Below, in pieces: positions 8,912 through 17,707 of a DNA stretch of 64,000 nucleotides. The stretch is from the NCBI RefSeq assembly GCF_019793465.1, contig NZ_JAILYJ010000006.1:124001-188000 (forward strand), written 5' to 3'. This DNA comes from Rhizobium croatiense (lineage in GTDB: Bacteria > Pseudomonadota > Alphaproteobacteria > Rhizobiales > Rhizobiaceae). Positions within the stretch are counted from its first letter, which is position 1, and every line of letters starts with the position of its first letter. The translations under genes were made by a program, and so were the position numbers. Below the pieces are notes generated by a model. The model was not told the origin of the DNA and searched no databases. It saw only the letters and a list, made by a program, of their open reading frames with translations.

Positions 8912-9952
8912 ATGACCAGCGCCCCAATGGCCGTGCCGGAATCGAAGAGAGCTGCGGTCAGCGTTGAACGCGAGAAATTGCTGGATATCGAACGCGGCAA
9001 AGGCCTCGGCATCCTGCTGGTCGTCTACGGCCACCTCGTCATGCAGGGCACGCTTGGCGAACAGGCATGGTACCAAGCGACGAAAGCCGCGATCTACACG
9101 TTCCACATGCCGTTCTTCATGTATCTCAGCGGCTTCGTGTTCTTTTTCACCGGCGCGCACAATGCGCTCGACCGGAATTTCGGCGCGTTCTTCGCCAAGA
9201 GATTTGACCGGCTGCTGATCCCGTTTATCGTGATGTGCCTGGTCAACGTCTTCGGCAAGCAGCTCGCCGAGATGTTCATTCACGTCGACGATGGCGTCAG
9301 CGGCTTCTGGCAGGGCCCATGGGCTGTGATTTCGAACAGCCCGAACAACCCGACCATTTCGATCTGGTACCTTCTGGTGCTTTTCGTCTATTCGGTGCTG
9401 ACACCCATCCTGTGGCGGCTGAGCGGCCGGCAGATCGGCATCCTTTTCCTGTTCTCGCTGGCGATCTACTTCATCCCCGCTTCGGAGAGGTTTTATGTCG
9501 CGCGAATTCTGAGCTATTTCGTATTCTTCGCCGCGGGAATGCTGAGCTGCAAATACTCGGCCCAGGCGCTTAACATATTCTCCAAATATATCGTCGTCTG
9601 GCTGATCGTTTTCGCAGCCGCACTTTATATCGGACGGAGTTTCCCCTATTGGCTTCTTCTATGCGGGGCAGCGTCGATCCCGTTCCTGCATGCTCTGGTC
9701 AGATTGCCGATTTTCGAAAACGACAAACTCCTTCTCTGGTTCGGCCAGAATTCAATGGTGATCTATCTGCTCAATACGATCTTCATTGGAATCGCCAAAG
9801 GTGTCTATGTGAAAATCCTGCCCTATCACGGGCCATGGTTTGCATTCATGATCGTTATATTGATGATTGCCGGGACGTTATTGCCGATCTTAGCCAAGAT
9901 GGCGCTTCAGGCAGTGCCGATGGCTGGACCCGTTTATAAGTATGTCAGGTGA
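8912..9952 (+). CDS. Acyltransferase family 3 (membrane O-acetyltransferase)
   Basis: This 346-residue integral membrane acyltransferase (PF01757) is expected to move acetyl or another short acyl group onto a sugar hydroxyl of the EPS. The N-terminus carries LDIERGKGLGILLVVYGHL, whose His is the conserved family residue, followed by TFHMPFFMYLSGFVF and about ten membrane segments. A GGAGAG ribosome site precedes ATG 8912. It closes the run that begins at 406, directly after the polymerase. Rhizobial EPS is commonly O-acetylated, so this decoration role fits, but the exact acyl group and position are unknown. Confidence 0.87.
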   Translation: MTSAPMAVPESKRAAVSVEREKLLDIERGKGLGILLVVYGHLVMQGTLGEQAWYQATKAAIYTFHMPFFMYLSGFVFFFTGAHNALDRNFGAFFAKRFDRLLIPFIVMCLVNVFGKQLAEMFIHVDDGVSGFWQGPWAVISNSPNNPTISIWYLLVLFVYSVLTPILWRLSGRQIGILFLFSLAIYFIPASERFYVARILSYFVFFAAGMLSCKYSAQALNIFSKYIVVWLIVFAAALYIGRSFPYWLLLCGAASIPFLHALVRLPIFENDKLLLWFGQNSMVIYLLNTIFIGIAKGVYVKILPYHGPWFAFMIVILMIAGTLLPILAKMALQAVPMAGPVYKYVR

Positions 9953-10100
9953 GCTGCCCCGAATTGAGATTTTCCCGTCCCATGCGCTCGACCTGCCGGC
10001 CAATGATGTTAGAATTCGATTAAACTGCCGTGCTACAGCCACGGTTTCGGTGGAATGGTCTTGCCTCTAATCATCGGTCAAACATAGGAGATGCCTGTCT

Positions 10101-10559
10101 ATGGCTGAGAAAAAATTGAAGGTTCTCGCTGCGTCGTCAGGGGGCGGCCATTGGGAACAGCTGATGACCATGCGCAGCGCCTTCGAGGGCTGCGACATCA
10201 TTTTTGCAACCACCATCCCGGGGCTGCTTTCGAAATACGAGATTCGGGACGGAGTGGTCCTTCCCGATTGCAGCCGCGACTCGATCACCATGTCGATCCG
10301 CTGTTTTTTCAGCGCTTTCGCCATCGTCATCAGGCACAGGCCCGACGTCATCATCTCCACCGGTGCCGCGCCCGGGCTTTTTTGCCTGCTCGCCGGGAAA
10401 TTGACGGGCAAGCGCACGATCTGGATCGATAGCGTCGCCAATGTCGAGAAACTGTCCCTTTCGGGGAAACTGGCCGGCCATATCGCGACGCTCTGGCTCA
10501 CGCAATGGCAACATCTGTCGCGGCCGGACGGCCCGCATTACGCAGGAGCTGTCCTTTGA
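10101..10559 (+). CDS. pssD: PssD-like (Alg14-type) glucuronosyltransferase membrane subunit
   Basis: This 152-residue protein resembles Alg14/PssD, the membrane-binding subunit of a split GT1-type transferase. The N-terminal LAASSGGGHWEQL motif, DVIISTGAAPGLF near 85 and a hydrophobic segment after 90 fit the family. In R. leguminosarum, PssD and PssE together add the second GlcUA to GlcUA-Glc-lipid. Its stop codon overlaps the TTG start of the next gene (TTGA), as expected for two subunits made in equal amounts. The 148 bases before it separate it from the acyltransferase, so it may have its own promoter. Confidence 0.83.
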   Translation: MAEKKLKVLAASSGGGHWEQLMTMRSAFEGCDIIFATTIPGLLSKYEIRDGVVLPDCSRDSITMSIRCFFSAFAIVIRHRPDVIISTGAAPGLFCLLAGKLTGKRTIWIDSVANVEKLSLSGKLAGHIATLWLTQWQHLSRPDGPHYAGAVL

Positions 10560-11032
10560 TCCTGGTCACCGTCGGAACGCAGCTGCCGTTCGACCGCCTC
10601 GTCAAGGCGGTCGACGCCTTCGCCAAAGAATTGAGCCGGCCGGTTCTGGCGCAGATCGGCAAGGGCACCTACACGCCCGAAAACATGAAATGGATCAAGA
10701 ATATCGAACCTGCCGACTTCGACAGGATGTTTCGCGAGGCGAGCGTCATCGTCTCTCACGCGGGCATCGGCACCGTGCTCACGGCGAAACGTTTCGGCAA
10801 ACCGATTATTCTCGTTCCCCGCAAGGCAGCCCTTGGCGAGCACCGAAACGATCATCAGCTGGCGACCGTCAGCCAGCTCGTTGACCGGCCGGGCATCTAT
10901 GTCGCGCATGACGATGACCAACTGAAAGGTTATCTCCTGCAGGACCTCAGCAGTCCCTCTCATGAAGATCCGTCCGATGTCGGCCGGACGTCGCTGGTCA
11001 ACTATTTGAAGGGTTATCTCGCGGCAGGCTGA
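10556..11032 (+). CDS. pssE: PssE-like (Alg13-type) glucuronosyltransferase catalytic subunit
   Basis: This 158-residue protein matches Alg13/PssE, the nucleotide-sugar-binding half of the split glycosyltransferase. It starts ILVTVGTQLPFDRL and carries the donor-site segment ASVIVSHAGIGTVL near 65 and PRKAALGEHRNDHQL near 92. The TTG start at 10556 overlaps the pssD stop. The frame continues open upstream to 10505, but that stretch lies inside pssD and does not resemble the family. Together with PssD it should form the early GlcUA transferase. The gene is convergent with the esterase gene 40 bases downstream. Confidence 0.83.
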   Translation: MILVTVGTQLPFDRLVKAVDAFAKELSRPVLAQIGKGTYTPENMKWIKNIEPADFDRMFREASVIVSHAGIGTVLTAKRFGKPIILVPRKAALGEHRNDHQLATVSQLVDRPGIYVAHDDDQLKGYLLQDLSSPSHEDPSDVGRTSLVNYLKGYLAAG

Positions 11033-11072
11033 GCCCGCGACCGGCCGCAGACATCTCCGAGACGGCGGAAAT

Positions 11073-11768
11073 TCATTCTCCGCAATCGCGGCCGGCGATA
11101 TGTCCGAGGAGTGCGGGCACGATGATCCTCGCAGCAGCTTCGGGCCGCGGATGCGCGCCGTCGGGAATTGCGGCGGCCCGATCGTCCGGGCTCAGGCGCT
11201 CCCAGCCCGGCCGGTGGTCGACGAACTCCAAACCGCGCTTCTGTGCCTCCGCCTGATGGGCCGAGATATAACTGCCGACGAAGGGACGGATCAGTCCCCG
11301 CAGTCCCGAAAACGGGTTCATCGCCATGAGGATGATCCGCGCGCGCGGCAGGCGCCGATGCAGCTGATCGAGAATGTCGCCGATATTCTTTCGGCTTTGC
11401 GCCAGCGACACGAACCGGTGCAATGTTGCGTCATTGGCGTAGAGCTCGATCAGGATGATATCCGGCTCCTCGGCGACGACGCGGTCCAGCTGGGTCAAGG
11501 CCCAGGCCGACGTCTCGCCACTCTTGGCGACGCTCTCGACCCTGACGGGTCTCTGCAGGCAGGCGGCAAGCTTTGCCTCAAGCCCGGCCTGCCATCCCCC
11601 GCGCGCCGTCAGCGATGTTCCGAAAGCCACGATTTTCATCGGCGGAAGGTTCTCGGCATCACTCTTCCCCGTCGATGAAACCATGAAGAGGCAGGCCAAA
11701 AACAGAACCCGCGCCCATGCCAGTCGCCTCTCCGTCGGCACCGCTCGCCAAAGCCGCAAACATATCAT
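11073..11768 (-). CDS. SGNH/GDSL-type secreted esterase
   Basis: This 231-residue SGNH hydrolase has a hydrophobic N-terminal segment (about 17-37) that is probably a signal peptide or anchor. The block I nucleophile motif FGTSLT (near 50, GDS replaced by GTS), the catalytic block V DGAHPRPEA near the C-terminus and an Asn in ELYANDA are visible. It could remove acyl groups from the EPS or another envelope substrate. It lies downstream of prsE in the position described as orf3 of the prsD-prsE-orf3 arrangement in R. leguminosarum. A 14-bp inverted repeat separates it from prsE. Confidence 0.8.
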   Translation of the reverse strand: MICLRLWRAVPTERRLAWARVLFLACLFMVSSTGKSDAENLPPMKIVAFGTSLTARGGWQAGLEAKLAACLQRPVRVESVAKSGETSAWALTQLDRVVAEEPDIILIELYANDATLHRFVSLAQSRKNIGDILDQLHRRLPRARIILMAMNPFSGLRGLIRPFVGSYISAHQAEAQKRGLEFVDHRPGWERLSPDDRAAAIPDGAHPRPEAAARIIVPALLGHIAGRDCGE

Positions 11769-11819
11769 GAAGAGACCCTATCGCGGCGGGAGCTATCCGT
11801 CACCCGTCAGGATGGCACA

Positions 11820-11859
11820 AGGCAAGCTTTGCCTCCAGCCGGATGGGCAAAGCTTGCCT
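11820..11859 (-). terminator. Strong intercistronic hairpin between prsE and the GDSL esterase
   Basis: A perfect 14-bp inverted repeat with arms at 11820-11833 and 11846-11859 encloses a 12-base loop. No T-run follows on either strand, so it may be a processing, stability or attenuation hairpin rather than a full terminator. It lies 43 bases beyond the prsE stop codon. Confidence 0.5.
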
Positions 11860-11901
11860 GAGAGGTTGCTATATGCAGCAGCGGCGCGCAGAAGCCGCCG
11901 A

Positions 11902-13245
11902 TCATTCCTCACGAAAGACGTGCTGCATCTGATCGGTCAGCGGCTTGGTGAGATAGGAGATGACGGTACGATCGGCAATCTTGATAAAGACCTCCGCCGG
12001 CATACCGGGATAGAGCTTCATCGACTTCAGCTTCGCGATACTTTGCGCCTCCGGCTTGACGCGCAGCGGATAGTAGCTGATCCCGGTTCGCTCATCCTTG
12101 ACGGTATCAGGCGCAATCGAGGTGATCACCGCCCGCACGTCCGGCGTCGTGCGCTGATCAAAGGCGCTGAAACGCACATCGACGGATTGGCCGACATGGA
12201 GCTGGTCGATATCGCGGGTGGCGACCTTCGCCTGGACGGTCAGATCGTCGTTTTCGGGAACGACGAGCATCAGCGTCTGGCCCGGCTCAATGACGCCGTT
12301 GATCGTATGAACGGCAAGTTCGTGGACCCTGCCGCTCAATGGCGCGGTGATATCGAGACGGCGGAGCTGATCGAGCGCGGTTTCACGGCGCTCTTCATTT
12401 TCGGCGATCTTCGCCTCGACATCGGTCAGTTCCTTGGCAATCTCCGAACGGCGATCCTCGTCCAGCTGAATCGACTGGCGATCGATCTCGATCGCCTTGC
12501 CTTCGGCCTCCGCCTTTGCGGCGATTTCCTGGCCGCTATTACCCTGAAGGTCGGCGCGTGCGCGCTTGAGCGCGTTCAAGCGCTGCAGTGTGACCAGTCC
12601 CTTCTTGTAGAGCGCATCGACGCCTTCCAGTTCCTGTTCGATCAGGCTGAGGGAATCATTGGTGGCGTTGATCTGAACGACCAGACCCTTGATCTGCTCG
12701 GCCAGCTGATCCTTGCGAGACGCCAACTGGCTCTTCATTCCGACGAGCGCCGACCTGCGGCTGTCAAACAATTTCTGTTCGCCGTCGAGAAGGTCCCGTG
12801 CGGCATTTCTGGACGCCGCCTTGTTGGATGCGGCAGCGCTGGATGTCATGAGATCGCTTATGTTTTCCTCGACCTTGAACGAATCGGCGCCGATCCGTTC
12901 AGCCTTGAGACGGGCACGACGCGCATAAAGCTGCGCCAGCGTGCTTTCGACGATCGAGAGCTGCGCTTTCGTCGTCGTTCCATCGAGCCGTATCAACACC
13001 TGCCCAGCCGACACATGGTCGTTTTCGGCGACCAGGAGTTTCGACACGATGCCACCGGTCGGGTGTTGGATCTTCTTGACGTCGCCGTCGACGATAACCA
13101 CGCCTTCGCCGATAACGGCGCTGGAAAGCTCGGTCGTCGCCGCCCAACCGCCGATGCCGCACACCAGCGCGATGGACAGCGCGCCGACAACGGCGACGTG
13201 ACGGTTGAGGGACCGTTTCGATTCATTGGTGATTTTGCTCATCAT
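11902..13245 (-). CDS. prsE: Type I secretion membrane-fusion protein PrsE (HlyD family)
   Basis: This 447-residue periplasmic adaptor links the inner-membrane ABC exporter to an outer-membrane TolC-type channel. There is one membrane segment near 18-38, a lipoyl-like region near 60-95 (VVIVDGDVKKIQHPTGG), a long alpha-helical coiled-coil hairpin at about 100-290 and the HlyD beta-barrel domain at the end (TGISYYPLRV). ATGATG at 13245 is preceded by GGAAGGA, and the gene starts 12 bases after prsD. PrsDE of R. leguminosarum exports the Rap proteins and the Ply glycanases, both represented next to this gene. Confidence 0.9.
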   Translation of the reverse strand: MMSKITNESKRSLNRHVAVVGALSIALVCGIGGWAATTELSSAVIGEGVVIVDGDVKKIQHPTGGIVSKLLVAENDHVSAGQVLIRLDGTTTKAQLSIVESTLAQLYARRARLKAERIGADSFKVEENISDLMTSSAAASNKAASRNAARDLLDGEQKLFDSRRSALVGMKSQLASRKDQLAEQIKGLVVQINATNDSLSLIEQELEGVDALYKKGLVTLQRLNALKRARADLQGNSGQEIAAKAEAEGKAIEIDRQSIQLDEDRRSEIAKELTDVEAKIAENEERRETALDQLRRLDITAPLSGRVHELAVHTINGVIEPGQTLMLVVPENDDLTVQAKVATRDIDQLHVGQSVDVRFSAFDQRTTPDVRAVITSIAPDTVKDERTGISYYPLRVKPEAQSIAKLKSMKLYPGMPAEVFIKIADRTVISYLTKPLTDQMQHVFREE

Positions 13246-13257
13246 CGTCCTTCCGGC

Positions 13258-15021
13258 CTATTCGGCTGCATTGCCTTCGACCACGACCTTGAGCTGAGCC
13301 ACGCGCTCGGCAATCGGAGTGCGCGTCGCTTCAGGCCGGCTGACCCGGGCCAGAACTTCTTCCTTGGGGCCGAATGCGATCATTCTGCCCTCCTGCATCA
13401 TCAGCACGAAGTCGCATACGGCCAGAACGCCGGAGCGATGCGCGATGACGACGACAATGCCGCCGCGTGCCCGCACGCTCATGATCGCAGCGCTCAGCGC
13501 CCGCTCGCCTTCCTCATCGAGATTGGAATTCGGCTCGTCGAGCACGACCAGGAACGGTTCACCGTAAAGCGCTCTCGCAAGGGCGATACGCTGTCTCTGA
13601 CCGGCCGAAAGCGCGGCACCGCCCTCGCCGATTTCAGTCTCGTAACCGTTTGGCAGACGCAGAATGAGATCATGAACGCGGGCAGCCCTCGCCGCCGCGA
13701 CCACGGCATCCGGCGACATCTCCTTGGCGAAGCGGCATATATTCTGCGCGACGGTGCCGGAGAAAAGCTCCACGTCCTGCGGGAGGTAACCGATATGGCG
13801 GCCAAGGGCGTCGCCGTCCCACTGGTCGAGTGCCGCGCCATCCAGGCGAATGGACCCCCTGACCGTCGGCCAGATGCCCATCATCGCCCGCGCCAGCGAC
13901 GACTTGCCCGAGGCGCTGTAGCCGATGACGCCGAGCGCGCTGCCCGCGCGCAGACCGAAGCTGACATCGGAAATGACCAGCCGCTGGCCGGCCGGCGGTC
14001 CGCTGGCTACACCCTCGACCGTGACCTGCTTGCTGGGCGCCGCAAGCGTCAGCGGAGCCGGGATCTCCGGGATCGTCTTCAGCAGGTTCGACAGCCGGCC
14101 CCAGCTCTGCTGGGCGGACACGAAACCGCGCCAATTTCCGATCGCCGCTTCCACAGGCGCCAGAGCGCGGGATGTCAGGATGGAGCCGGCGATGATGATG
14201 CCCGGAGAGGCCTGTCCCTGAATGACGAGAATGGCGCCGGTCGCCAGCGTTCCCGATTGCAGGGCGATACGGAAAATCTTCGAAAGCGTCGCATAACCAT
14301 TACCGACATCCGATGCCTGCCGGGTGATCTGCCGGTACTCGCCGTTCTTGCGATCCCAGATCTCGGCCATGGTGCCCGCCATGCCCATGGCGTGGATGAC
14401 CTCGGAGTTGCGGATCGAGCTCTGCGCAAAACCGTTGCGCATATTGGCGGCTTCCGACTGCTGCTTAGAGAGTGTACGCGTACCCTGGTTGGTCAGGAAC
14501 GTCAGGAGGGCGAGAACCAGCGATCCGCCGATGGCGATATATCCGATCGCCGGATGGAAGAGGAAACAGATGACGATATAAAAGGGAAGCCAGGGCAGAT
14601 CGAACATCGCCGTCGGCCCCATGCCGGACAGGAAGGTTCTGATCTGATCGAAATCGCGCAGGGGCTGCAGCCCGTCGCCGCCGACCTTGACCTTCAGCGG
14701 CGCCCTGATCAGCGCCCGAAACACCCGCCCGTTCATCATCTCGTCGAGCGCACCGGCGACGCGTACGAGCATTCTGCTCCTGAGAACCTCGAAGGCTCCC
14801 TGAAAGGCGTAAAGGGTTAACGCAAGAATTGCCAGCGCGGCGAGCGTCGGTATGCTTTTGCTGGGAATAACCCTGTCATACACCTCAAGCATAAAAAATG
14901 AACTTGTAAGGTAGAGGATATTGATAAGCGCGCTGGCTATGCCAATGAAGATCAGCCCGTTTTTGCATTTCCGCAAGGCCTTGGACGGTTCATTGACGTC
15001 AGCTGTTGAACTCTGAAACAC
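13258..15021 (-). CDS. prsD: Type I secretion ABC exporter PrsD
   Basis: This 587-residue fused permease-ATPase energises export of unprocessed C-terminal-signal substrates. Six membrane segments lie within about 20-300. The nucleotide-binding domain has a Walker A variant GYSASGKSSLARAM near 365, the signature LSAGQRQRIALARAL near 465 (Ser-Ala-Gly) and Walker B FLVVLDEPNSNLD near 485. The start is GTG at 15021 with GGAGAGGA upstream. It heads the prsD-prsE-esterase set. The plyA-like gene is upstream on the same strand, but a gap of about 480 bases suggests a separate promoter. Confidence 0.9.
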   Translation of the reverse strand: MFQSSTADVNEPSKALRKCKNGLIFIGIASALINILYLTSSFFMLEVYDRVIPSKSIPTLAALAILALTLYAFQGAFEVLRSRMLVRVAGALDEMMNGRVFRALIRAPLKVKVGGDGLQPLRDFDQIRTFLSGMGPTAMFDLPWLPFYIVICFLFHPAIGYIAIGGSLVLALLTFLTNQGTRTLSKQQSEAANMRNGFAQSSIRNSEVIHAMGMAGTMAEIWDRKNGEYRQITRQASDVGNGYATLSKIFRIALQSGTLATGAILVIQGQASPGIIIAGSILTSRALAPVEAAIGNWRGFVSAQQSWGRLSNLLKTIPEIPAPLTLAAPSKQVTVEGVASGPPAGQRLVISDVSFGLRAGSALGVIGYSASGKSSLARAMMGIWPTVRGSIRLDGAALDQWDGDALGRHIGYLPQDVELFSGTVAQNICRFAKEMSPDAVVAAARAARVHDLILRLPNGYETEIGEGGAALSAGQRQRIALARALYGEPFLVVLDEPNSNLDEEGERALSAAIMSVRARGGIVVVIAHRSGVLAVCDFVLMMQEGRMIAFGPKEEVLARVSRPEATRTPIAERVAQLKVVVEGNAAE

Positions 15022-15497
15022 GAAGCAATCCTCTCCTGCCGCACGCGGACGCAGCGAATACGCCGGTCCGCACTGCAGTTGCAGGCCCCTCAGGCCCGAT
15101 CATTGACATGGCTGCCCTCGGACCTGGCACCCTCGCCGAACCCGTTGGCACGCTCCTACACTAGTACATGAATCCCACCGAAACGTGACCGAAAATACAA
15201 ATTTATCACGAACAATTTCAGAGGCCCTAACTTTAACGGTACGATAATCATCCCGTCACAAGCAAGTGAAAAGCGCAAGTCGCCCAATAATGGTCCAAAG
15301 CGGCGAAACCGTGGCGCGTTAGCTTCGCAAGCTACTACCGTGTTAACTATAAATGCAATCTATAGTTCGATTTATTCGCGCCGGCGGAACATTTTGCGCC
15401 GCTCATCCCGCATATTCCAGTCCGGCAGACGGACCCCGCCCGACCTCGGACGGAGATCGAGCGGCCTCGGTGGGGACATGCCGGGGCCGCTCCAACC
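15022..15497. other. 476-base intergenic region between plyA-like gene and prsD
   Basis: The region must hold the prsDE promoter and the end of the plyA-like transcript. Visible structure is an inverted repeat AACTATA-N9-TATAGTT at 15345-15367 and a small hairpin TAGCTTcgcAAGCTA at 15320-15334. Otherwise it is A+T-rich near 15180-15300 with no supportable open frame. I cannot place a promoter with confidence. Confidence 0.5.
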
Positions 15498-17036
15498 TCA
15501 GGAAAGCATGTGCGAGCTCTGGCTGCTGTGGAATGTGTCGACATTGATGGAGACGCTCAAGCTGTCGGCGTCAATATGGGAGGCGCCATCGGAGATCTTG
15601 TATAGGAAGGATTCGCTGACCTTGCCGCTGAGGCCTGCGAGCTTGGCGGCATCGACCGTGTAACTGTAATCGCCATCGCGTTCCACGTGAATGACGCCGT
15701 ATTTCCCGGTCAGCGTCAGCCCGTACTTGTCGACCGCGCTGTCGCCGAAGCGGCGAAGCAGTATCGTGCCGTTGCTCGCCTTGTCGTTCTCGAGCAGGTT
15801 GCCGTGAAAGGCGCTGCCGGTATCTTCCGTGATCTTCAGGCTGTCATGGACGGCGACAATCTTTTGGGTGGCGGCAGGCACGGCGGCGACAGGCGCAGGA
15901 GAGCTGACCTGCGTATCGCCGGTCGCGCTGCCGGCGGCGCTGTCGAGTTCGGCCTGCGCCTGCTCGATCGTCTTGCTTTCGCCGATGGAGAACGTGTTCT
16001 GGGCGGCGATTGTGGCGGGCATCGTCAGCGTCGACACGGCGCTGTCGATGATATTGTCGTAGAAGGAGCCCGATGCGGGCTTGTCGACCTTCAGCGCCGA
16101 CGACGACAGATCGTCGAAAACATTGTCATGGATGACGATATTCTCGCGGATATAGGCGGGATTGCCGATGGCACTGATCAGCACGCCGTATACGCCCCCG
16201 TGCAGATAATTCCCGCTGATATCATAGTTTATCGCGTTGCCCTGATCGCCGAGGCCGATGCCGTAGGACCAGCTGTAGCCGCCATATCCCGAGATGTCAT
16301 TGTCGTGGATGGCGATGTTCGTGCCCGCCTGCGCGCTCAGCCCGAAACCGCCGCCCACCAGCGTATTGCCCTCGACCAGGGCGTTCTGCGCCCGGATCAG
16401 CACCAGCACACCCTTGGCGCTGTTGGTTTCGGTCTGCTCCAGATGGTTGTCCTTGACCAGGATATTGCTGCTGTCGTTGAGCTGGATGGCGTCGGCCGCG
16501 CTGCCCAGGCTGTTGGTGACCGTATTGTTGACGAGCGTGACGCCCTTGACCTTGTCCATCCAGATGCCGTCGGAATGCACACCGGTCAATGAGCTGTTCT
16601 CGATCGTGATGTTCTGGCTGCTCTGGAAGCTGACCGACCCCGGCTTTCCGGCGAGGCCGGTATTCGACACTTCGACATTGCGCACGGTCCAGTTCGAGAC
16701 ATTGCCCGCGTAAATCGCGTTGGCGCCGGTATCGGCGATTTTGATGTTCTCGATGACGATATTCGACGCCTTGGAACCGTGGATCCCGTCATTGCTGCTG
16801 CGAATGACCGGCGCCTCACCAATGCCATAGCTGCCGATGGTGATCGGAGCGCTGACGCTGCCGGAATATTTCAGGTCGAACTGTTCGTTAAACACGCTTC
16901 CGGCGGCAAGCAGCACGCTATCGCCCGGATTTAACCTCAAGGCTTCAACAGCAGCCAATGTCGCGAAGGCTGAACTCTCACCGGTTCCGTTGTTACTGTC
17001 GGATCCTGTCACTGAATTCACGTAGTAGACGGTCAT
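15498..17036 (-). CDS. plyA: PlyA-like right-handed beta-helix glycanase with C-terminal cadherin-like (Ra) domain
   Basis: This 512-residue protein has no classical signal peptide and begins TVYYVNSVTGSDSNNGTG, as in PrsDE-secreted beta-helix proteins. Residues about 1-345 form repeated parallel beta-helix coils (NIVIENIKI, NITIENSSL, NILVKDNHL, NIAIHDNDI). A Ser/Ala/Pro linker (about 350-395) follows, then one Ra/cadherin-like domain (395-500) with YKISDGASHID. In R. leguminosarum, PlyA and PlyB are EPS-cleaving enzymes exported by PrsDE. Start ATG 17036 has GGGAG eight bases upstream. The identification as plyA rests on domain layout and the adjacent prsDE. Catalytic residues cannot be assigned. 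Confidence 0.72.
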   Translation of the reverse strand: MTVYYVNSVTGSDSNNGTGESSAFATLAAVEALRLNPGDSVLLAAGSVFNEQFDLKYSGSVSAPITIGSYGIGEAPVIRSSNDGIHGSKASNIVIENIKIADTGANAIYAGNVSNWTVRNVEVSNTGLAGKPGSVSFQSSQNITIENSSLTGVHSDGIWMDKVKGVTLVNNTVTNSLGSAADAIQLNDSSNILVKDNHLEQTETNSAKGVLVLIRAQNALVEGNTLVGGGFGLSAQAGTNIAIHDNDISGYGGYSWSYGIGLGDQGNAINYDISGNYLHGGVYGVLISAIGNPAYIRENIVIHDNVFDDLSSSALKVDKPASGSFYDNIIDSAVSTLTMPATIAAQNTFSIGESKTIEQAQAELDSAAGSATGDTQVSSPAPVAAVPAATQKIVAVHDSLKITEDTGSAFHGNLLENDKASNGTILLRRFGDSAVDKYGLTLTGKYGVIHVERDGDYSYTVDAAKLAGLSGKVSESFLYKISDGASHIDADSLSVSINVDTFHSSQSSHMLS

Positions 17037-17707
17037 GCTGCGATCTCCCAAGGTAATGGAAAATCTTCTAACCGCCGACCTCTCTCCGGCCGCTAAAATG
17101 AAACACTAAAATGCGTGATATCTGGCAATAATTCTTGCGCCATCAATATAAACAGCTTGGTGTACTGATTATACTTAATCGCGACGAGGTTGCAGCCTCA
17201 CGGCGGCAAGCCGGCTTTACTGGGTCGGATGCAGTTGCCAAGATCCGATCCCGAGCATGCAGAATTTCGGCTGATCTACGCCGCGCCAGGACAACGCTCA
17301 CGGAAATCCCTGTATGATGGTAATATGATAGGCATTGCCTTCCAGATTCTCCGCCGGAACTTGCAGAAATACCCATAATCCGAAGTGATTACACGCATGC
17401 CTCGCAGACGATTACATCATCAGCCATTTTAATTACAATTGCTTCTGAATAACGATTCCTTTAGCGAGAAGAAAGAGCCGTAACAATATGACAACTTGAG
17501 ACAATCACTTATTATTAAAGCAACATTATCCAAGTCTTTCATTGTCTTATGCACATTGCACGTGTGTCATTATTGATAAAATACACTCATGAAGGTCAAT
17601 CTGTTGTTAACCATGCGCTTGACTCCATGTGTTTAAGATATACTTAATCGGACGGCTCGCTGAAGTCAAAAATGACCGGTAGAGATCAATTTCAAGGAGA
17701 GAGGCAC
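17037..17707. other. 671-base A+T-rich divergent promoter region of plyA-like and rap genes
   Basis: Two divergent starts face away from this region, so it must carry both promoters. The 12-base word TATACTTAATCG occurs twice, at 17170-17181 and 17639-17650, in the same orientation. A TTGACT at 17619-17624 is a possible -35 element for the rap gene, without a convincing -10. I see no supportable gene; the small open frames at 17135-17378 have no ribosome site or recognisable product. Confidence 0.5.

Noticed and set aside
11455..14820. Very long open frame on the plus strand (over 1100 codons)
   Set aside because: It is antisense to prsE and prsD, whose motifs are unmistakable. G+C-rich coding DNA often leaves the opposite strand open. 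Its translation is Arg/Asp/His-rich without any domain.
17135..17378. Small open frames in the plyA/rap intergenic region
   Set aside because: They have no ribosome sites and no protein-like features, and the region is A+T-rich and needed for promoters.
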